Positions 19,867 to 33,518 are shown, numbered from the stretch's first letter. The stretch is DNA of 64,000 nucleotides from Enterobacter cloacae subsp. cloacae ATCC 13047 (GCF_000025565.1 NC_014121.1:2542001-2606000), one strand, 5' to 3'. Notes: generated from the sequence alone by a model not told the origin. Numbers and translations are program-made.

Positions 19867-21096
19867 TTAACCCGCCGCATTTTCCCCCGCCCAGATCGTC
19901 GCCGTTCTCATGGCATCGACAACGTCGTCATCCGACAGCCCAAGACCGTTCGCTATCCTGGCCGCCTCCTCCCACTCCTGCTGTTCATAGTGGCGGCACA
20001 GCGTCACCATATCGGCTAACACGCCTTCCTGATGACACAGGGCCTGGCTGACAGCCTGCGGCACCGCTATTTGCTTCATCAACTCCGCCATTGGCAATTC
20101 AAGCAAGGTATCGAGCAGAGAGAACAGGCCACACATAAACGCGTTTTCCGCCAGCCCCGGCGCAGGCATCTTCTCTGCAATCAGCTCACAGAATTTGCCC
20201 CGCATCATGCTCAGAGGATACAGCTCGTCGACGGTGTCGTTGCCAGCACTGGCCAGCACCACCACCGCGACAAAGCGTCGCAGCTGATTTTCCCCCAGAT
20301 ACCTGAGGACTTCGCTGAGCGTTAACTTACTAAAATTGCAGGCACCGACGTGTTTAAACGCCGTGTGTTTCATATAACGCATGATTTTATAGGACAAGGT
20401 GAGATCGGTTTTTATTAACGACTCGATGATCCGAAAATCAGGTTTATTCCGCCCTACTTCCATCTGCAGGCGGAAAATCGCCAGTTGATTTTGTGATAAG
20501 CGCTTATATTTAATCACTTCAGGACGACAGAAAAAGTAACCCTGAAAAAGCGAAAAACCGGCATCACGATAGCGTTTGAATTCCTCTTTAGTCTCAACTT
20601 TTTCAGCGAGATACTTTATATGGCGGGTCAGGTTTTTGCGTGTATGCAGGTAATCCTGAATTTGCGCTAAGGTATAATTTCTGACATCAAATTTAAGTAC
20701 AGAAATATAGGGTAAAAAGCGATCCCATTCCGGCGCGAGGGTAAAATCATCAAGCGCAAAGCGATATCCGTGCGCATTCATCTCTTTCACGGCCTGCAAT
20801 AACGCCTCGCCGGGAACGGCATCTTCAAGGATCTCAATGACCACGCTCTCCTTGTCCAGCGCTTCACCGCTGCGGTCGATGACCATTCTGGATGGAAAGT
20901 TGATAAACAAGGTCTGTGTCCCGGCGATACGCTGAGACGGTACAGATAAAAAATGGTCGGATATCATTCTGGATGTTGCATATTCTGCCGATACATCCGG
21001 AAAACGGTTTGCCATCCCATCCCTGAAAAGCAGTTCATAAGCTACCGTATTCATATCCGGGTTAAAAATGGGTTGTCTCGCAATAAATCCGTACAT
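19867..21096 (-). CDS. EAL-HDOD domain signalling protein
   Basis: A 409-residue cytosolic protein with an N-terminal EAL domain (about 1-200) and a C-terminal HDOD domain (about 205-395). The EAL signature reads YELLFR (20-25), usual for the YuxH/CdgJ type. Several ligand and catalytic positions remain (FINFPS, VIEILED, DDF, KFDVRN, AEKVET, QGYFF), but the DDFG loop is altered to DDFTLAP. Whether it cleaves c-di-GMP therefore cannot be predicted. HDOD domains usually mediate protein interactions in signalling. The start ATG has a strong AAGGAGG site. In K-12 this interval holds ycfZ and ymfA instead, so the gene is a lineage-specific insertion or replacement. It converges with potD. Confidence 0.85.
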   Translation of the reverse strand: MYGFIARQPIFNPDMNTVAYELLFRDGMANRFPDVSAEYATSRMISDHFLSVPSQRIAGTQTLFINFPSRMVIDRSGEALDKESVVIEILEDAVPGEALLQAVKEMNAHGYRFALDDFTLAPEWDRFLPYISVLKFDVRNYTLAQIQDYLHTRKNLTRHIKYLAEKVETKEEFKRYRDAGFSLFQGYFFCRPEVIKYKRLSQNQLAIFRLQMEVGRNKPDFRIIESLIKTDLTLSYKIMRYMKHTAFKHVGACNFSKLTLSEVLRYLGENQLRRFVAVVVLASAGNDTVDELYPLSMMRGKFCELIAEKMPAPGLAENAFMCGLFSLLDTLLELPMAELMKQIAVPQAVSQALCHQEGVLADMVTLCRHYEQQEWEEAARIANGLGLSDDDVVDAMRTATIWAGENAAG

Positions 21097-21279
21097 ATCC
21101 CATCCTCCTTATCGACGTTATATTTATTAGCATCCTCTTTCTACACCACGATAACGAGCATTATTAAGCACTATTTTGAGTGAATGCACAAAATAATAGC
21201 ATCCACACTAATTAACAGGGCTTATATTGTGGTTTAGTAAACATCATTAATGGTAATTTCAGCGGACGAGTTTATAAAC

Positions 21280-21308
21280 AAAAAAGCACCCGCTTAACGG
21301 GTGCCTTT
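21280..21308 (-). terminator. cobB terminator
   Basis: On the minus strand GGCACCCG-TTAAG-CGGGTGC is followed by TTTTTTG, just after the cobB stop. Confidence 0.85.
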
Positions 21309-21322
21309 TCATACTGTCGCTA

Positions 21323-22144
21323 TTACAGACCTTTGAGCAGCTTGTCGACGAACTCGGGTACGACCTCGCTTGCCAGCCCATAGTGCTTCTCTTCAAACTC
21401 GCTTCCCACCTGGCTGGGTTCGAGGTTCAGCTCTACGGTATGCGCACCGTGCAGACGCGCTTCGTGAACAAACCCCGCCGCCGGATAGACATGCCCAGAG
21501 GTACCGATGGCGATAAACACATCCGCCATGGCCAGCGCGCTGTAAATCTCATCCATCCCCAGCGGCATTTCACCAAACCAGACCACATGCGGACGCAGAC
21601 GCGAAGGGAACTGGCAGCAGTGACATTTATCCTCAGGCAGCACGTCCTCTTTCCACTCCAGCACCTGGCCGCTCCAGGCACAGCGCACCTTCAGTAGCTC
21701 GCCGTGCATGTGGATGATGTTTTTGTTGCCGGCTCGCTCGTGCAGGTTATCGATATTCTGCGTAACCAGCAGAAAACGGTCACCCAGCGCCTCCTCCAGC
21801 TTCGCCAGCGCCAGGTGCGCCGGATTAGGCGCTATTTCTGGCTGCTGAAGCTGACGACGGCGGGCATTGTAAAATGCCTGCACAAGATCCGGGTCACGGG
21901 CGAAGCCTTCTGGTGTCGCCACATCCTCAACACGGTGCTCTTCCCACAACCCGTCCGCAGCACGGAAGGTTCGAATACCGGACTCGGCAGAGATCCCCGC
22001 CCCGGTCAGCACCACCACTCTGGGTTTATCCATCGCTTCTGGCATCATTCTGTCTCTGAAAAAGATCCGCTGGCGCAAGCGCTCACGTAAGCGGCGTTTA
22101 TTTTTGCGAAAACGGCTGAGTCGACCCTGGCGACGCGACAGCAT
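21323..22144 (-). CDS. cobB: NAD-dependent protein deacylase CobB (sirtuin)
   Basis: Removes acetyl and succinyl groups from protein lysines using NAD+, and activates acetyl-CoA synthetase among others. It has 273 residues (long-form E. coli CobB has 279; the last six are absent here). The basic N-terminal extension [20 protein letters not shown] is the long form. Sirtuin motifs are [22 protein letters not shown] and HMHGE with the catalytic His, plus the zinc cysteines in VRCAW and CHCCQF. It lies just downstream of nagK on the same strand (14-base gap). Confidence 0.96.
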   Translation of the reverse strand: MLSRRQGRLSRFRKNKRRLRERLRQRIFFRDRMMPEAMDKPRVVVLTGAGISAESGIRTFRAADGLWEEHRVEDVATPEGFARDPDLVQAFYNARRRQLQQPEIAPNPAHLALAKLEEALGDRFLLVTQNIDNLHERAGNKNIIHMHGELLKVRCAWSGQVLEWKEDVLPEDKCHCCQFPSRLRPHVVWFGEMPLGMDEIYSALAMADVFIAIGTSGHVYPAAGFVHEARLHGAHTVELNLEPSQVGSEFEEKHYGLASEVVPEFVDKLLKGL

Positions 22145-22158
22145 AGTAACCTCGTAAA

Positions 22159-23070
22159 CTAGTCGGTGAGATGAAGGAATGCGGCTCCGCGCATGCCTCC
22201 TGCGTCCCCGTGTCGCGCACGTTCAATACGCGGCACGCGGGCGACTGGCAATAAATGTCGGGGCAGACGCCCGGACAGGTGTTCCGTTATCGCGGTAAAG
22301 TTTGATAACCCGCCCCCAATCACCAGCAGATCCGGATCGACTATGGTGAGGATATTTCCCAGACACACCGCCAGCAGATCGAGATAACGTTCAACGTGCT
22401 CTCGCGCCTGCGCATCGCCCTGCTCCCACAGGGTAATGATTTGAGGGGCTTCGAGTTTCTGATGATAGAAGTGTTCGTAAAGCCATGCAAACCCACGACC
22501 TGACAGGTAGTTCTCAATACAGCCATGCTGACCACAGCCGCAGCGGGTAAGCGGGAAATCGCGTCCCACGACCTCAAGCGCATCTACCGGTAAACGGATA
22601 TGACCAAACTCTCCCGTGATATAGCTGCGCCCGGTGATCGGTTTGCCATTAATAACAATTCCCCCGCCAACGCCGGTGCCAAGGATCAACCCCATCACCA
22701 GCGGATAGTGACGGAATTCATCATCCCAGGCTTCAGAGAGCGCAAAGCAGTTGGCATCGTTATCTAAACGCACGTCGCGTTCAAGGAGAGCAGTGAGATC
22801 GGCGCGCAGCGGTTTGCCGCTGGCAGCAGGGACGTTGGCGGCATACAGCGTGCCGTCGTCGGTTTCAGGCATGCCTGGAATACCGATGCCGACGCTGCCT
22901 TTTACGCCAAAGCGTTCATCCGCTTGCGCCACCAGCGCGGCAATGGCGGTTAAAAATTCATCGTAGCTTTCGCGCGGCGTGGGAACGCGGGTTTCCCACT
23001 GCAGTTTGAGATCGTTATCAAACGCGCCGAGCGCAATTTTGGTGCCGCCAATATCAAATCCGTAATACAT
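22159..23070 (-). CDS. nagK: N-acetyl-D-glucosamine kinase NagK
   Basis: Phosphorylates GlcNAc released in murein recycling to GlcNAc-6-phosphate. It is a cytosolic ROK-family kinase of 303 residues, as in E. coli. Features are the N-terminal ATP-binding [10 protein letters not shown], the catalytic Asp in LDNDANCFA, and the ROK zinc-binding cysteines in [13 protein letters not shown] (about 176-188). With nagZ (36-37 kb) it forms part of the cell-wall recycling route. It probably shares a transcript with cobB. Confidence 0.96.
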   Translation of the reverse strand: MYYGFDIGGTKIALGAFDNDLKLQWETRVPTPRESYDEFLTAIAALVAQADERFGVKGSVGIGIPGMPETDDGTLYAANVPAASGKPLRADLTALLERDVRLDNDANCFALSEAWDDEFRHYPLVMGLILGTGVGGGIVINGKPITGRSYITGEFGHIRLPVDALEVVGRDFPLTRCGCGQHGCIENYLSGRGFAWLYEHFYHQKLEAPQIITLWEQGDAQAREHVERYLDLLAVCLGNILTIVDPDLLVIGGGLSNFTAITEHLSGRLPRHLLPVARVPRIERARHGDAGGMRGAAFLHLTD

Positions 23071-23123
23071 AACGCATTCCTCTTTTAACCTGGCGGCCCG
23101 TAAGCCGCTAGATCATGACGTAA

Positions 23124-26312
<3,189 letters not shown>

Positions 26313-26517
26313 TTAAGCGTAAATGACTGAAACCGTAAGCTTTGGTAATCATTTTTCTGAAAAATTCAGATAAATCAGAATGCTACTCTTCGAATTATCG
26401 CGCCACACCCTCCACCTTTTCCGAAAAACTTCCTGATACAGACTGTTTCCCGTTACATCCCGGCTGCGTTTACCAACAATTGTTCGTTCGTTTATGGCAA
26501 TAAGGTAGTTGCGAACA

Positions 26518-27591
26518 ATGAAGCAAAAAGCATTATGGATTAACCAGATAAAGGGGCTGTGTATCTGCCTGGTGGTAATCTATCATTCGGTTATCACATT
26601 TTATCCCCATCTGACGGGGCTACAACATCCGTTGTCCGGTCTTCTCGCCAAATGCTGGGTCTATTTTAACCTTTATCTCGCGCCCTTCCGTATGCCGGTA
26701 TTTTTCTTCATATCCGGTTATCTGATCCGTCGTTATATTGACGAGGTGAACTGGCGCACCAGTTTTGACAAACGGATCTGGAGCATTGTCTGGGTCCTTG
26801 CGCTGTGGGGCGTATTGCAATGGCAGGCGCTGAGCCACCTCAATGCCTGGCTGGCACCTGAACGTGAGCTGGCCACCTCCTCGAACGCCGCGTATGCCGA
26901 TTCACTTTCCGGGTTTGCGTGGGGGATGCTCACTGCCAGCACCAGCCTGTGGTATCTGTACGCCCTGGTGGTCTATTTCACGCTATGTAAACTGCTTAGC
27001 CGCTGGAAGCTGCCCGTACTGGGGCTGCTGGCACTGGCCAGCATCACGATCAATTTCCTGCCGCTGCCGTGGTGGGGAATGAACAGCGTGGTACGCAATA
27101 TGATCTACTACAGCCTTGGCGCGTGGTATGGCGCAGAGCTGATGGCCTGGATGAAGGGGCTGAACCTGCGTCGTACCTGGCTGGCGCTGGCCGCTTTTGC
27201 TGCGGTCTCCGTGGTACTGTGGTTTGCTAACGTTCCGCTGCTGCTTTCCCTGCTGTCGATCGTGCTGATCATGAAGCTTTTCTATAGCCTCGAGCAGCGT
27301 TATGCCGTTCATCCCAGCAACCTGCTTAACGTTATCGGCTCAAACACCATCGCTATATACACCACGCACCGCATCCTGATAGAGGCCTTCAGCCTGTTCC
27401 TGATCGGTGAGATGAATGCTGCCTACTGGCCGGTCTGGGCCGAGCTTGCCTTGATCCTGGTCTACCCATTTGCCAGCCTGTTGATCTGCACCCTCGCCGG
27501 ACTTGGCGTACGCAAAATATCGACGGCACTGTTTGGCGATCTGTTCTTCTCTCCCCCTTCCGCGAGCGCACTGTCTCCGGCAACCCGATAA
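26518..27591 (+). CDS. ycfT: Inner-membrane acyltransferase-3 family protein YcfT
   Basis: A polytopic protein of 357 residues, the same length as E. coli YcfT, with about ten hydrophobic segments. The N-terminus INQIKGLCICLVVIYHS carries the His typical of acyltransferase-3 proteins, and RMPVFFFISGYLIRR follows. Its substrate is not known. I chose ATG 26518 (MKQKALW), which matches E. coli, over the TTG three codons upstream. A GC-rich hairpin follows the stop without a T-run. Confidence 0.9.
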   Translation: MKQKALWINQIKGLCICLVVIYHSVITFYPHLTGLQHPLSGLLAKCWVYFNLYLAPFRMPVFFFISGYLIRRYIDEVNWRTSFDKRIWSIVWVLALWGVLQWQALSHLNAWLAPERELATSSNAAYADSLSGFAWGMLTASTSLWYLYALVVYFTLCKLLSRWKLPVLGLLALASITINFLPLPWWGMNSVVRNMIYYSLGAWYGAELMAWMKGLNLRRTWLALAAFAAVSVVLWFANVPLLLSLLSIVLIMKLFYSLEQRYAVHPSNLLNVIGSNTIAIYTTHRILIEAFSLFLIGEMNAAYWPVWAELALILVYPFASLLICTLAGLGVRKISTALFGDLFFSPPSASALSPATR

Positions 27592-27740
27592 TACCGCCCT
27601 CGCCCCCCGTCCGGGGGCGAATCTTCCCGCGTTGCAGTTCAGATTTGCTTATGCAAAACGATCGAGGATAATAAAGACATTGCGTATCAGTGATATGCCC
27701 CAATACTGTTGGTATATCCACAGGAGACTCTGACATAGCC

Positions 27741-30700
27741 ATGCCTGAACACTATCGTTATTCCCTGCCTGTTAAAGCGGGCGACCAGCGCCAGCTGGGC
27801 GAACTCACTGGCGCTGCGTGCGCCACGCTGGTGGCAGAAATCGCTGAGCGACATCCTGGTCCGGTGGTGCTGGTCGCCCCGGATATGCAAAATGCGCTGC
27901 GACTGCATGATGAAATTCGCCAGTTCACCGATAACCTGGTCTTCAGTCTGGCCGACTGGGAAACGCTGCCGTATGACAGCTTCTCCCCGCATCAGGAGAT
28001 CATCTCCTCGCGCCTGTCGACCCTCTATCAGTTACCGACCATGCAGCGCGGCGTGCTGATCGTTCCGGTCAACACCCTGATGCAGCGCGTCTGTCCTCAC
28101 AGCTATTTGCACGGCCATGCGCTGGTGATGAAAAAAGGTCAGCGCCTGTCCCGGGACGATCTGCGCGCGCAACTGGACAGCGCCGGATACCGTCATGTCG
28201 ATCAGGTTATGGAGCACGGGGAATACGCCACGCGCGGTGCGTTGCTCGACCTGTACCCGATGGGCAGCGACCAGCCGTATCGACTGGACTTCTTCGACGA
28301 TGAGATCGACAGCCTGCGCGTATTCGACGCCGACACGCAGCGCACGCTGGAAGAAGTGGAAGCCATCAATTTATTACCCGCCCATGAATTCCCGACGGAC
28401 AAAACCGCTATCGAGCTGTTCCGCAGCCAGTGGCGCGACAAGTTCGACGTTAAGCGCGACGCTGAGCATATCTATCAGCAGGTCAGCAAAGGTACGCTTC
28501 CTGCCGGGATCGAATACTGGCAGCCGCTGTTCTTTAACGAGCCATTGCCCGCCCTGTTCAGCTACTTCCCGGCGAACACGTTGATTGTGAACACCGGTGA
28601 TATCGACGCCAGCGCCAGCCGCTTTGAGAGCGAAACCCGCGCGCGCTTTGAAAACCGGGGCGTAGACCCAATGCGTCCGCTGCTGCCGCCTGAAGCGCTG
28701 TGGCTGCGCACCGACGAGCTCAACGCCGAACTCAAGCGCTGGCCGCGCGTACAGCTGAAAACCGATACGCTTGCCGATAAAGCTGCCAACACCAACCTTG
28801 CATTCCAGAAGCTGCCAGATTTAGCCGTTCAGGCACAGCAGAAATCCCCGCTGGAGAGTCTGCGCAAGTTCCTCGATGCCTTTACCGGCCCGGTTGTCTT
28901 CTCCGTTGAGAGTGAAGGCCGCCGTGAAGCGCTGTGCGAACTGCTGGGGCGGATTAAAGTTGCTCCGAAACGCATTTTGCGCCTGAGCGAAGCCACGGGG
29001 ACGGGGCGTTACCTGATGATCGGTGCCGCCGAGCACGGGTTTATCGATACCCTCAACAACATGGCATTAATCTGTGAAAGCGACCTGCTGGGTGAACGTG
29101 TCGCGCGCCGCCGTCAGGACAGCCGTCGCACCATTAACCCGGATACGCTGATCCGCAACCTGGCGGAACTCCATCCGGGCCAGCCGATTGTGCACCTTGA
29201 ACATGGCGTGGGTCGTTATCAGGGGATGACGACGCTGGAAGCCGGTGGCATCAAAGGTGAATACCTGATGCTGACCTACGCCAACGACGCCAAACTCTAC
29301 GTGCCGGTCTCATCCCTGCATCTGATCAGCCGCTACGCCGGAGGTGCAGAAGAGAATGCACCATTGCATAAACTGGGCGGCGACGCCTGGGCACGCGCCC
29401 GGCAGAAAGCGGCGGAAAAAGTGCGTGATGTGGCGGCCGAGCTGCTGGATATCTATGCCCAACGTGCGGCAAAAGAGGGCTTTGCCTTTAAGCATGATAA
29501 AGAGCAGTACCAGCTGTTCTGCGACAGCTTCCCGTTTGAAACCACGCCGGACCAGGCTCAGGCCATCAATGCCGTGTTAAGCGACATGTGTCAGCCGCTG
29601 GCAATGGACAGGCTGGTCTGTGGCGATGTCGGCTTCGGGAAAACCGAAGTAGCCATGCGCGCGGCGTTCCTCGCCGTTGAGAATAACAAGCAGGTGGCGG
29701 TGCTGGTGCCCACCACCCTGCTCGCTCAGCAGCACTTCGATAACTTCCGCGACCGCTTTGCCAACTGGCCGGTACGCATCGAGATGCTGTCACGTTTTCG
29801 CAGTACCAAAGAGCAAACGCAAATCCTGGAGCAGGCCAGAGAGGGTAAGATCGATATTCTGATCGGCACCCACAAACTGCTGCAGAGCGACGTGAAGTGG
29901 AAAGATCTGGGGCTGCTGATTGTTGATGAAGAGCACCGTTTCGGGGTACGCCATAAAGAGCGTATTAAAGCGATGCGTGCCGACGTCGATATCCTGACCC
30001 TGACTGCAACGCCAATCCCGCGAACCCTGAACATGGCTATGAGCGGCATGCGCGATCTGTCAATTATCGCCACGCCGCCGGCGCGTCGTCTGGCCGTGAA
30101 AACCTTTGTGCGCGAATACGACAATCTGGTGGTGCGCGAGGCCATTCTGCGTGAGGTGCTGCGCGGCGGTCAGGTCTATTACCTCTACAACGACGTGGAA
30201 AATATCCAGAAAGCGGCAGACCGGCTGGCAGAGCTGGTGCCGGAAGCGCGTATTGCCATCGGTCACGGGCAAATGCGCGAACGCGAACTGGAACGGGTGA
30301 TGAACGACTTCCACCACCAGCGCTTTAACGTGCTGGTGTGTACGACCATCATTGAGACCGGGATCGATATCCCGACGGCCAACACCATCATCATTGAACG
30401 CGCGGATCATTTCGGTCTGGCACAGCTTCATCAACTGCGTGGCCGCGTCGGGCGTTCGCACCATCAGGCCTATGCATGGCTGCTGACGCCGCATCCAAAA
30501 GCGATGACCACCGATGCGCAAAAACGTCTGGAAGCGATCGCCTCGCTGGAAGATCTGGGCGCTGGCTTTGCACTGGCGACGCACGACCTGGAGATCCGCG
30601 GTGCGGGTGAGCTGTTGGGTGAAGATCAAAGTGGCTCGATGGAAACCATCGGTTTCTCGCTCTACATGGAGTTGCTGGAAAACGCGGTCGATGCCCTCAA

Positions 30701-31187
30701 GGCCGGACGCGAACCGTCGCTGGAAGATCTTACCAGCCAGCAAACCGAAGTTGAGTTACGCATGCCGTCTCTGCTGCCGGACGATTTCATTCCGGATGTG
30801 AACACCCGCCTGTCGTTCTACAAACGTATCGCCAGTGCGAAAAATGAGAACGAGCTGGAAGAGATCAAAGTCGAGCTTATTGACCGCTTTGGCCTGCTCC
30901 CGGATGCCGCACGCAACTTGCTGGATATCGCGCGCCTGCGTCAGCAGGCGCAGAAGCTGGGCATCCGTAAGCTTGAGGGCAACGAGAAAGGCGGCGTGAT
31001 TGAGTTTGCCGAGAAAAACCACGTTAACCCTACGTGGCTCATCGGTTTACTGCAAAAGCAGCCGCAGCATTTCCGCCTGGATGGGCCAACGCGGCTGAAA
31101 TTTACGCAGGAGCTGACGGAGCGTAAAACCCGTATGGACTGGGTACGCAACTTTATGCGCCAGCTGGAAGAGAACGCGATCGCATAA
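27741..31187 (+). CDS. mfd: Transcription-repair coupling factor Mfd
   Basis: DNA translocase that removes RNA polymerase stalled at lesions and recruits UvrA. It has 1148 residues, as in E. coli. The UvrB-like N-terminal module (about 1-340) is followed by the RNA-polymerase-interacting domain (about 475-545). The RecG-like translocase has Walker A GDVGFGKTE (about 629), DEEH (VDEEHRFG) and motif VI QLRGRVGRS; the C-terminal TRCF domain completes it. I chose ATG 27741 (MPEHYRY), matching E. coli; an upstream in-frame start has no homology. Confidence 0.97.
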   Translation: MPEHYRYSLPVKAGDQRQLGELTGAACATLVAEIAERHPGPVVLVAPDMQNALRLHDEIRQFTDNLVFSLADWETLPYDSFSPHQEIISSRLSTLYQLPTMQRGVLIVPVNTLMQRVCPHSYLHGHALVMKKGQRLSRDDLRAQLDSAGYRHVDQVMEHGEYATRGALLDLYPMGSDQPYRLDFFDDEIDSLRVFDADTQRTLEEVEAINLLPAHEFPTDKTAIELFRSQWRDKFDVKRDAEHIYQQVSKGTLPAGIEYWQPLFFNEPLPALFSYFPANTLIVNTGDIDASASRFESETRARFENRGVDPMRPLLPPEALWLRTDELNAELKRWPRVQLKTDTLADKAANTNLAFQKLPDLAVQAQQKSPLESLRKFLDAFTGPVVFSVESEGRREALCELLGRIKVAPKRILRLSEATGTGRYLMIGAAEHGFIDTLNNMALICESDLLGERVARRRQDSRRTINPDTLIRNLAELHPGQPIVHLEHGVGRYQGMTTLEAGGIKGEYLMLTYANDAKLYVPVSSLHLISRYAGGAEENAPLHKLGGDAWARARQKAAEKVRDVAAELLDIYAQRAAKEGFAFKHDKEQYQLFCDSFPFETTPDQAQAINAVLSDMCQPLAMDRLVCGDVGFGKTEVAMRAAFLAVENNKQVAVLVPTTLLAQQHFDNFRDRFANWPVRIEMLSRFRSTKEQTQILEQAREGKIDILIGTHKLLQSDVKWKDLGLLIVDEEHRFGVRHKERIKAMRADVDILTLTATPIPRTLNMAMSGMRDLSIIATPPARRLAVKTFVREYDNLVVREAILREVLRGGQVYYLYNDVENIQKAADRLAELVPEARIAIGHGQMRERELERVMNDFHHQRFNVLVCTTIIETGIDIPTANTIIIERADHFGLAQLHQLRGRVGRSHHQAYAWLLTPHPKAMTTDAQKRLEAIASLEDLGAGFALATHDLEIRGAGELLGEDQSGSMETIGFSLYMELLENAVDALKAGREPSLEDLTSQQTEVELRMPSLLPDDFIPDVNTRLSFYKRIASAKNENELEEIKVELIDRFGLLPDAARNLLDIARLRQQAQKLGIRKLEGNEKGGVIEFAEKNHVNPTWLIGLLQKQPQHFRLDGPTRLKFTQELTERKTRMDWVRNFMRQLEENAIA

Positions 31188-31335
31188 TCTGCTCTGCCCC
31201 CGGTTGCGCCATGCTACCGGGGGTAACATTTACAAACTCTTTTCACTTCACCCGATCTTCCCGACAGACCCCTTCGCCATAATTATCACTAACCGTTATA
31301 AAACAATCACCCTGTCATTTATATGGATTATAGTG

Positions 31336-32301
31336 ATGATGACCTCTTCGCGTTTCACTCGCTGGATAACCGTGTTAGCGCTGGCCGCAACGGTCGCGGT
31401 TGCACTTCCCGCTCGCGCAAACACCTGGCCACTCCCGCCTGCAGGCAGTAAGGTGGTTGGGGAAAACCGTTTTCATGTGGTTGAAAACAATGGTGGATCG
31501 CTTGAGGCGATTGCCAAAAAATATAACGTCGGCTTTCTGGCTTTACTGCAGGCCAACCCCGGCGTTGACCCTTATGTCCCGCGCGCTGGCAGCGTGTTAA
31601 CCATCCCGCTGCAGACGATTTTGCCGGATGCGCCGCGCGAGGGGATCGTGATAAACCTTGCCGAACTGCGTCTTTATTATTACCCGCCCGGTAAAAATGA
31701 GGTGAGCGTATACCCTATTGGTATTGGCCAGTTGGGCGGTGACACGCTGACCCCAACGATGATCACCACCGTATCAGACAAGCGTGCAAACCCAACCTGG
31801 ACGCCAACGGCCAATATTCGTGCCCGCTATAAAGCGCAGGGGATCGATCTCCCCGCCGTTGTACCGGCCGGCCCGGATAACCCAATGGGCCACCATGCCA
31901 TCCGCCTCGCGGCCTATGGCGGCGTGTACCTGTTACATGGAACGAACGCGGACTTTGGTATTGGCATGCGCGTCAGCTCCGGCTGTATTCGTCTGCGCGA
32001 TGACGATATCAAAACGCTCTTCAACCTGGTCACGCCGGGCACCAAAGTGAACATCATTAATACCCCGATCAAGGTCTCTGAGGAGCCAGGCGGCGTGCGA
32101 CTGGTTGAAATTCACCAGCCTTTATCGAAAAACATTGATGACGATCCGCAGACGCTGCCAATCAACCTGAATGCGGCGATGGTGAGTTTTAAAACCGATG
32201 CAAGGACGGATGGCATTGTGATGGAGCGGGCAATGGAAGCACGTTCGGGCATGCCGACTGACGTCACACGACATCATGGTGTCGCCCAGCAGTCGATGTA
32301 A
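31336..32301 (+). CDS. ldtC: L,D-transpeptidase LdtC (YcfS), Braun lipoprotein anchoring
   Basis: Periplasmic L,D-transpeptidase that attaches Braun lipoprotein to peptidoglycan. It has 321 residues (E. coli 320). A signal peptide ends near PARA-NTW (about residue 29), a LysM-like segment follows (about 44-90, AIAKKYNVGFLALLQANPG), then the YkuD catalytic domain with HGTNADFGIG and the Cys in SSGCIRLRDDD. I chose ATG 31336, which gives the signal peptide; the longer open frame is upstream leader. A strong terminator follows. Confidence 0.95.
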   Translation: MMTSSRFTRWITVLALAATVAVALPARANTWPLPPAGSKVVGENRFHVVENNGGSLEAIAKKYNVGFLALLQANPGVDPYVPRAGSVLTIPLQTILPDAPREGIVINLAELRLYYYPPGKNEVSVYPIGIGQLGGDTLTPTMITTVSDKRANPTWTPTANIRARYKAQGIDLPAVVPAGPDNPMGHHAIRLAAYGGVYLLHGTNADFGIGMRVSSGCIRLRDDDIKTLFNLVTPGTKVNIINTPIKVSEEPGGVRLVEIHQPLSKNIDDDPQTLPINLNAAMVSFKTDARTDGIVMERAMEARSGMPTDVTRHHGVAQQSM

Positions 32302-32310
32302 ACCCAAACG

Positions 32311-32343
32311 CAAAAACGCCCTGCACATGCAGGGCGTTTTTTT
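32311..32343 (+). terminator. ldtC terminator (bidirectional, also able to end bhsA)
   Basis: AAAAACGCCCTGCA-CA-TGCAGGGCG is followed by TTTTTTT; the leading A-run also gives a T-run on the minus strand, so both convergent genes may use it. Confidence 0.9.
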
Positions 32344-32374
32344 AGCAGTGGCATAAATGAGGGTTTAGCCAGGC

Positions 32375-32632
32375 TTATTTGTAAATAACAGCGGTACCGT
32401 GAAGGGTGTTAGGACCGGTTACAGAGGTAATGCGGAACGATTTCGCACCCATCTCATCCGCTTTTTGCGCCAGCTGGTCTTCCAGTGAACCCAGGTTAGT
32501 CCCGGCGCTGGCAGAGATGGTCCCTACTTTATGCTGGTCAGCAGGCGTTGACTGGACTTCCACAGCAGCAAAGCTTGCGAAAGAGAGTGAGCTAAGAACA
32601 GCAGCGGCGATGAGGGTTTTTACGTTTTTCAT
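32375..32632 (-). CDS. bhsA: Multiple stress resistance protein BhsA (YcfR)
   Basis: A small exported YhcN-family (DUF1471) protein of 85 residues, nearly identical to E. coli BhsA. The signal peptide MKNVKTLIAAAVLSSLSFAS ends near FA-AVEVQ (residue 22). The mature part has GTNLGSLEDQL and AKSFRITSVTG. In E. coli it is induced by acid, oxidants and copper, alters biofilm formation and lowers outer-membrane copper permeability, and it is repressed by ComR. The divergently placed comR gene here supports the same control. Confidence 0.96.
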   Translation of the reverse strand: MKNVKTLIAAAVLSSLSFASFAAVEVQSTPADQHKVGTISASAGTNLGSLEDQLAQKADEMGAKSFRITSVTGPNTLHGTAVIYK

Positions 32633-32876
32633 GATTTTTACCTTTGGCAGATGAATTTTGAGGTCGCTAGCTATTTAGTTAACGATCGATAGGTAAATGA
32701 TAGATGTGATCCAGCTCACACGTCAACATGTTTTTATAACGACCATTAAATTAATTTTAATTCCGTTGTTTTTCATACCCATATGATTAATTTATTTTTC
32801 AGAAAACAGCACTGGTGGTGAAATGCGTTTATTTTTATAATGGTTATTCAACAAACCAACAGAGGACCAACGGCAA
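32633..32876. promoter_or_regulatory. bhsA-comR divergent promoter region
   Basis: A 244-base AT-rich region lies between the divergent genes. It should contain the ComR operator for bhsA. I could not identify a convincing palindrome by eye, so no operator position is given. Confidence 0.5.
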
Positions 32877-33518
32877 ATGACAACCGATGTCACGAGTTGT
32901 GCGAAGAAAAGCCGTGGCCGACCAAAAGTGTTCGACAGGGATGCAGCGCTTGATAAGGCCATGACTCTCTTCTGGCAACATGGGTATGAAGCGACTTCGC
33001 TTTCCGATCTGGTAGAAGCCACCGGAGCCAAAGCGCCGACGCTGTATGCGGAATTCACGAATAAAGAGGGGTTGTTCAGGGCGGTACTGGACCGATACAT
33101 CTCTCGCTTCGCATCGCGATACGAAGCACAGCTATTTTGTGAAGAGAAAACGGTTGAGCAGGCACTGCATGACTATTTCACCGCCATCGCCACCTGCTTC
33201 ACCAGCAAAGAGACGCCCGCGGGCTGTTTTATGATTAACACCTCCGCGACGCTTGCGGCCTCCTCGAAAGAGATCGCCAACACGGTGAAATCGCGTCATG
33301 CCATGCAGGAGGAGACGCTCAGCACCTTCCTGGCCCAGCGCCAGCAGCGTGGTGAAATTCCGGCGCATTGCCGCCCTCAGGAATTAGCACAATACCTGAG
33401 CTGTATTTTACAGGGGATGTCGATTAGCGCCCGAGAAGGGGCGACGCTGGAAAAACTGCAGCATATCACCGAGACCACCCTGCGACTGTGGCCCGAACTG
33501 CTTAAAATACAGGGCTAA
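32877..33518 (+). CDS. comR: TetR-family copper-responsive repressor ComR
   Basis: DNA-binding repressor of the divergent bhsA gene; copper relieves repression in E. coli. It has 213 residues (E. coli 210). The TetR helix-turn-helix is about 20-65, RDAALDKAMTLFWQHGYEAT followed by SLSDLVEATGAK and PTLYAEFTNKE. The ligand domain contains cysteines in AIATCFTSKETPAGCF that could bind copper. The variable N-terminus is followed by KKSRGRPKVF. Confidence 0.95.
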   Translation: MTTDVTSCAKKSRGRPKVFDRDAALDKAMTLFWQHGYEATSLSDLVEATGAKAPTLYAEFTNKEGLFRAVLDRYISRFASRYEAQLFCEEKTVEQALHDYFTAIATCFTSKETPAGCFMINTSATLAASSKEIANTVKSRHAMQEETLSTFLAQRQQRGEIPAHCRPQELAQYLSCILQGMSISAREGATLEKLQHITETTLRLWPELLKIQG

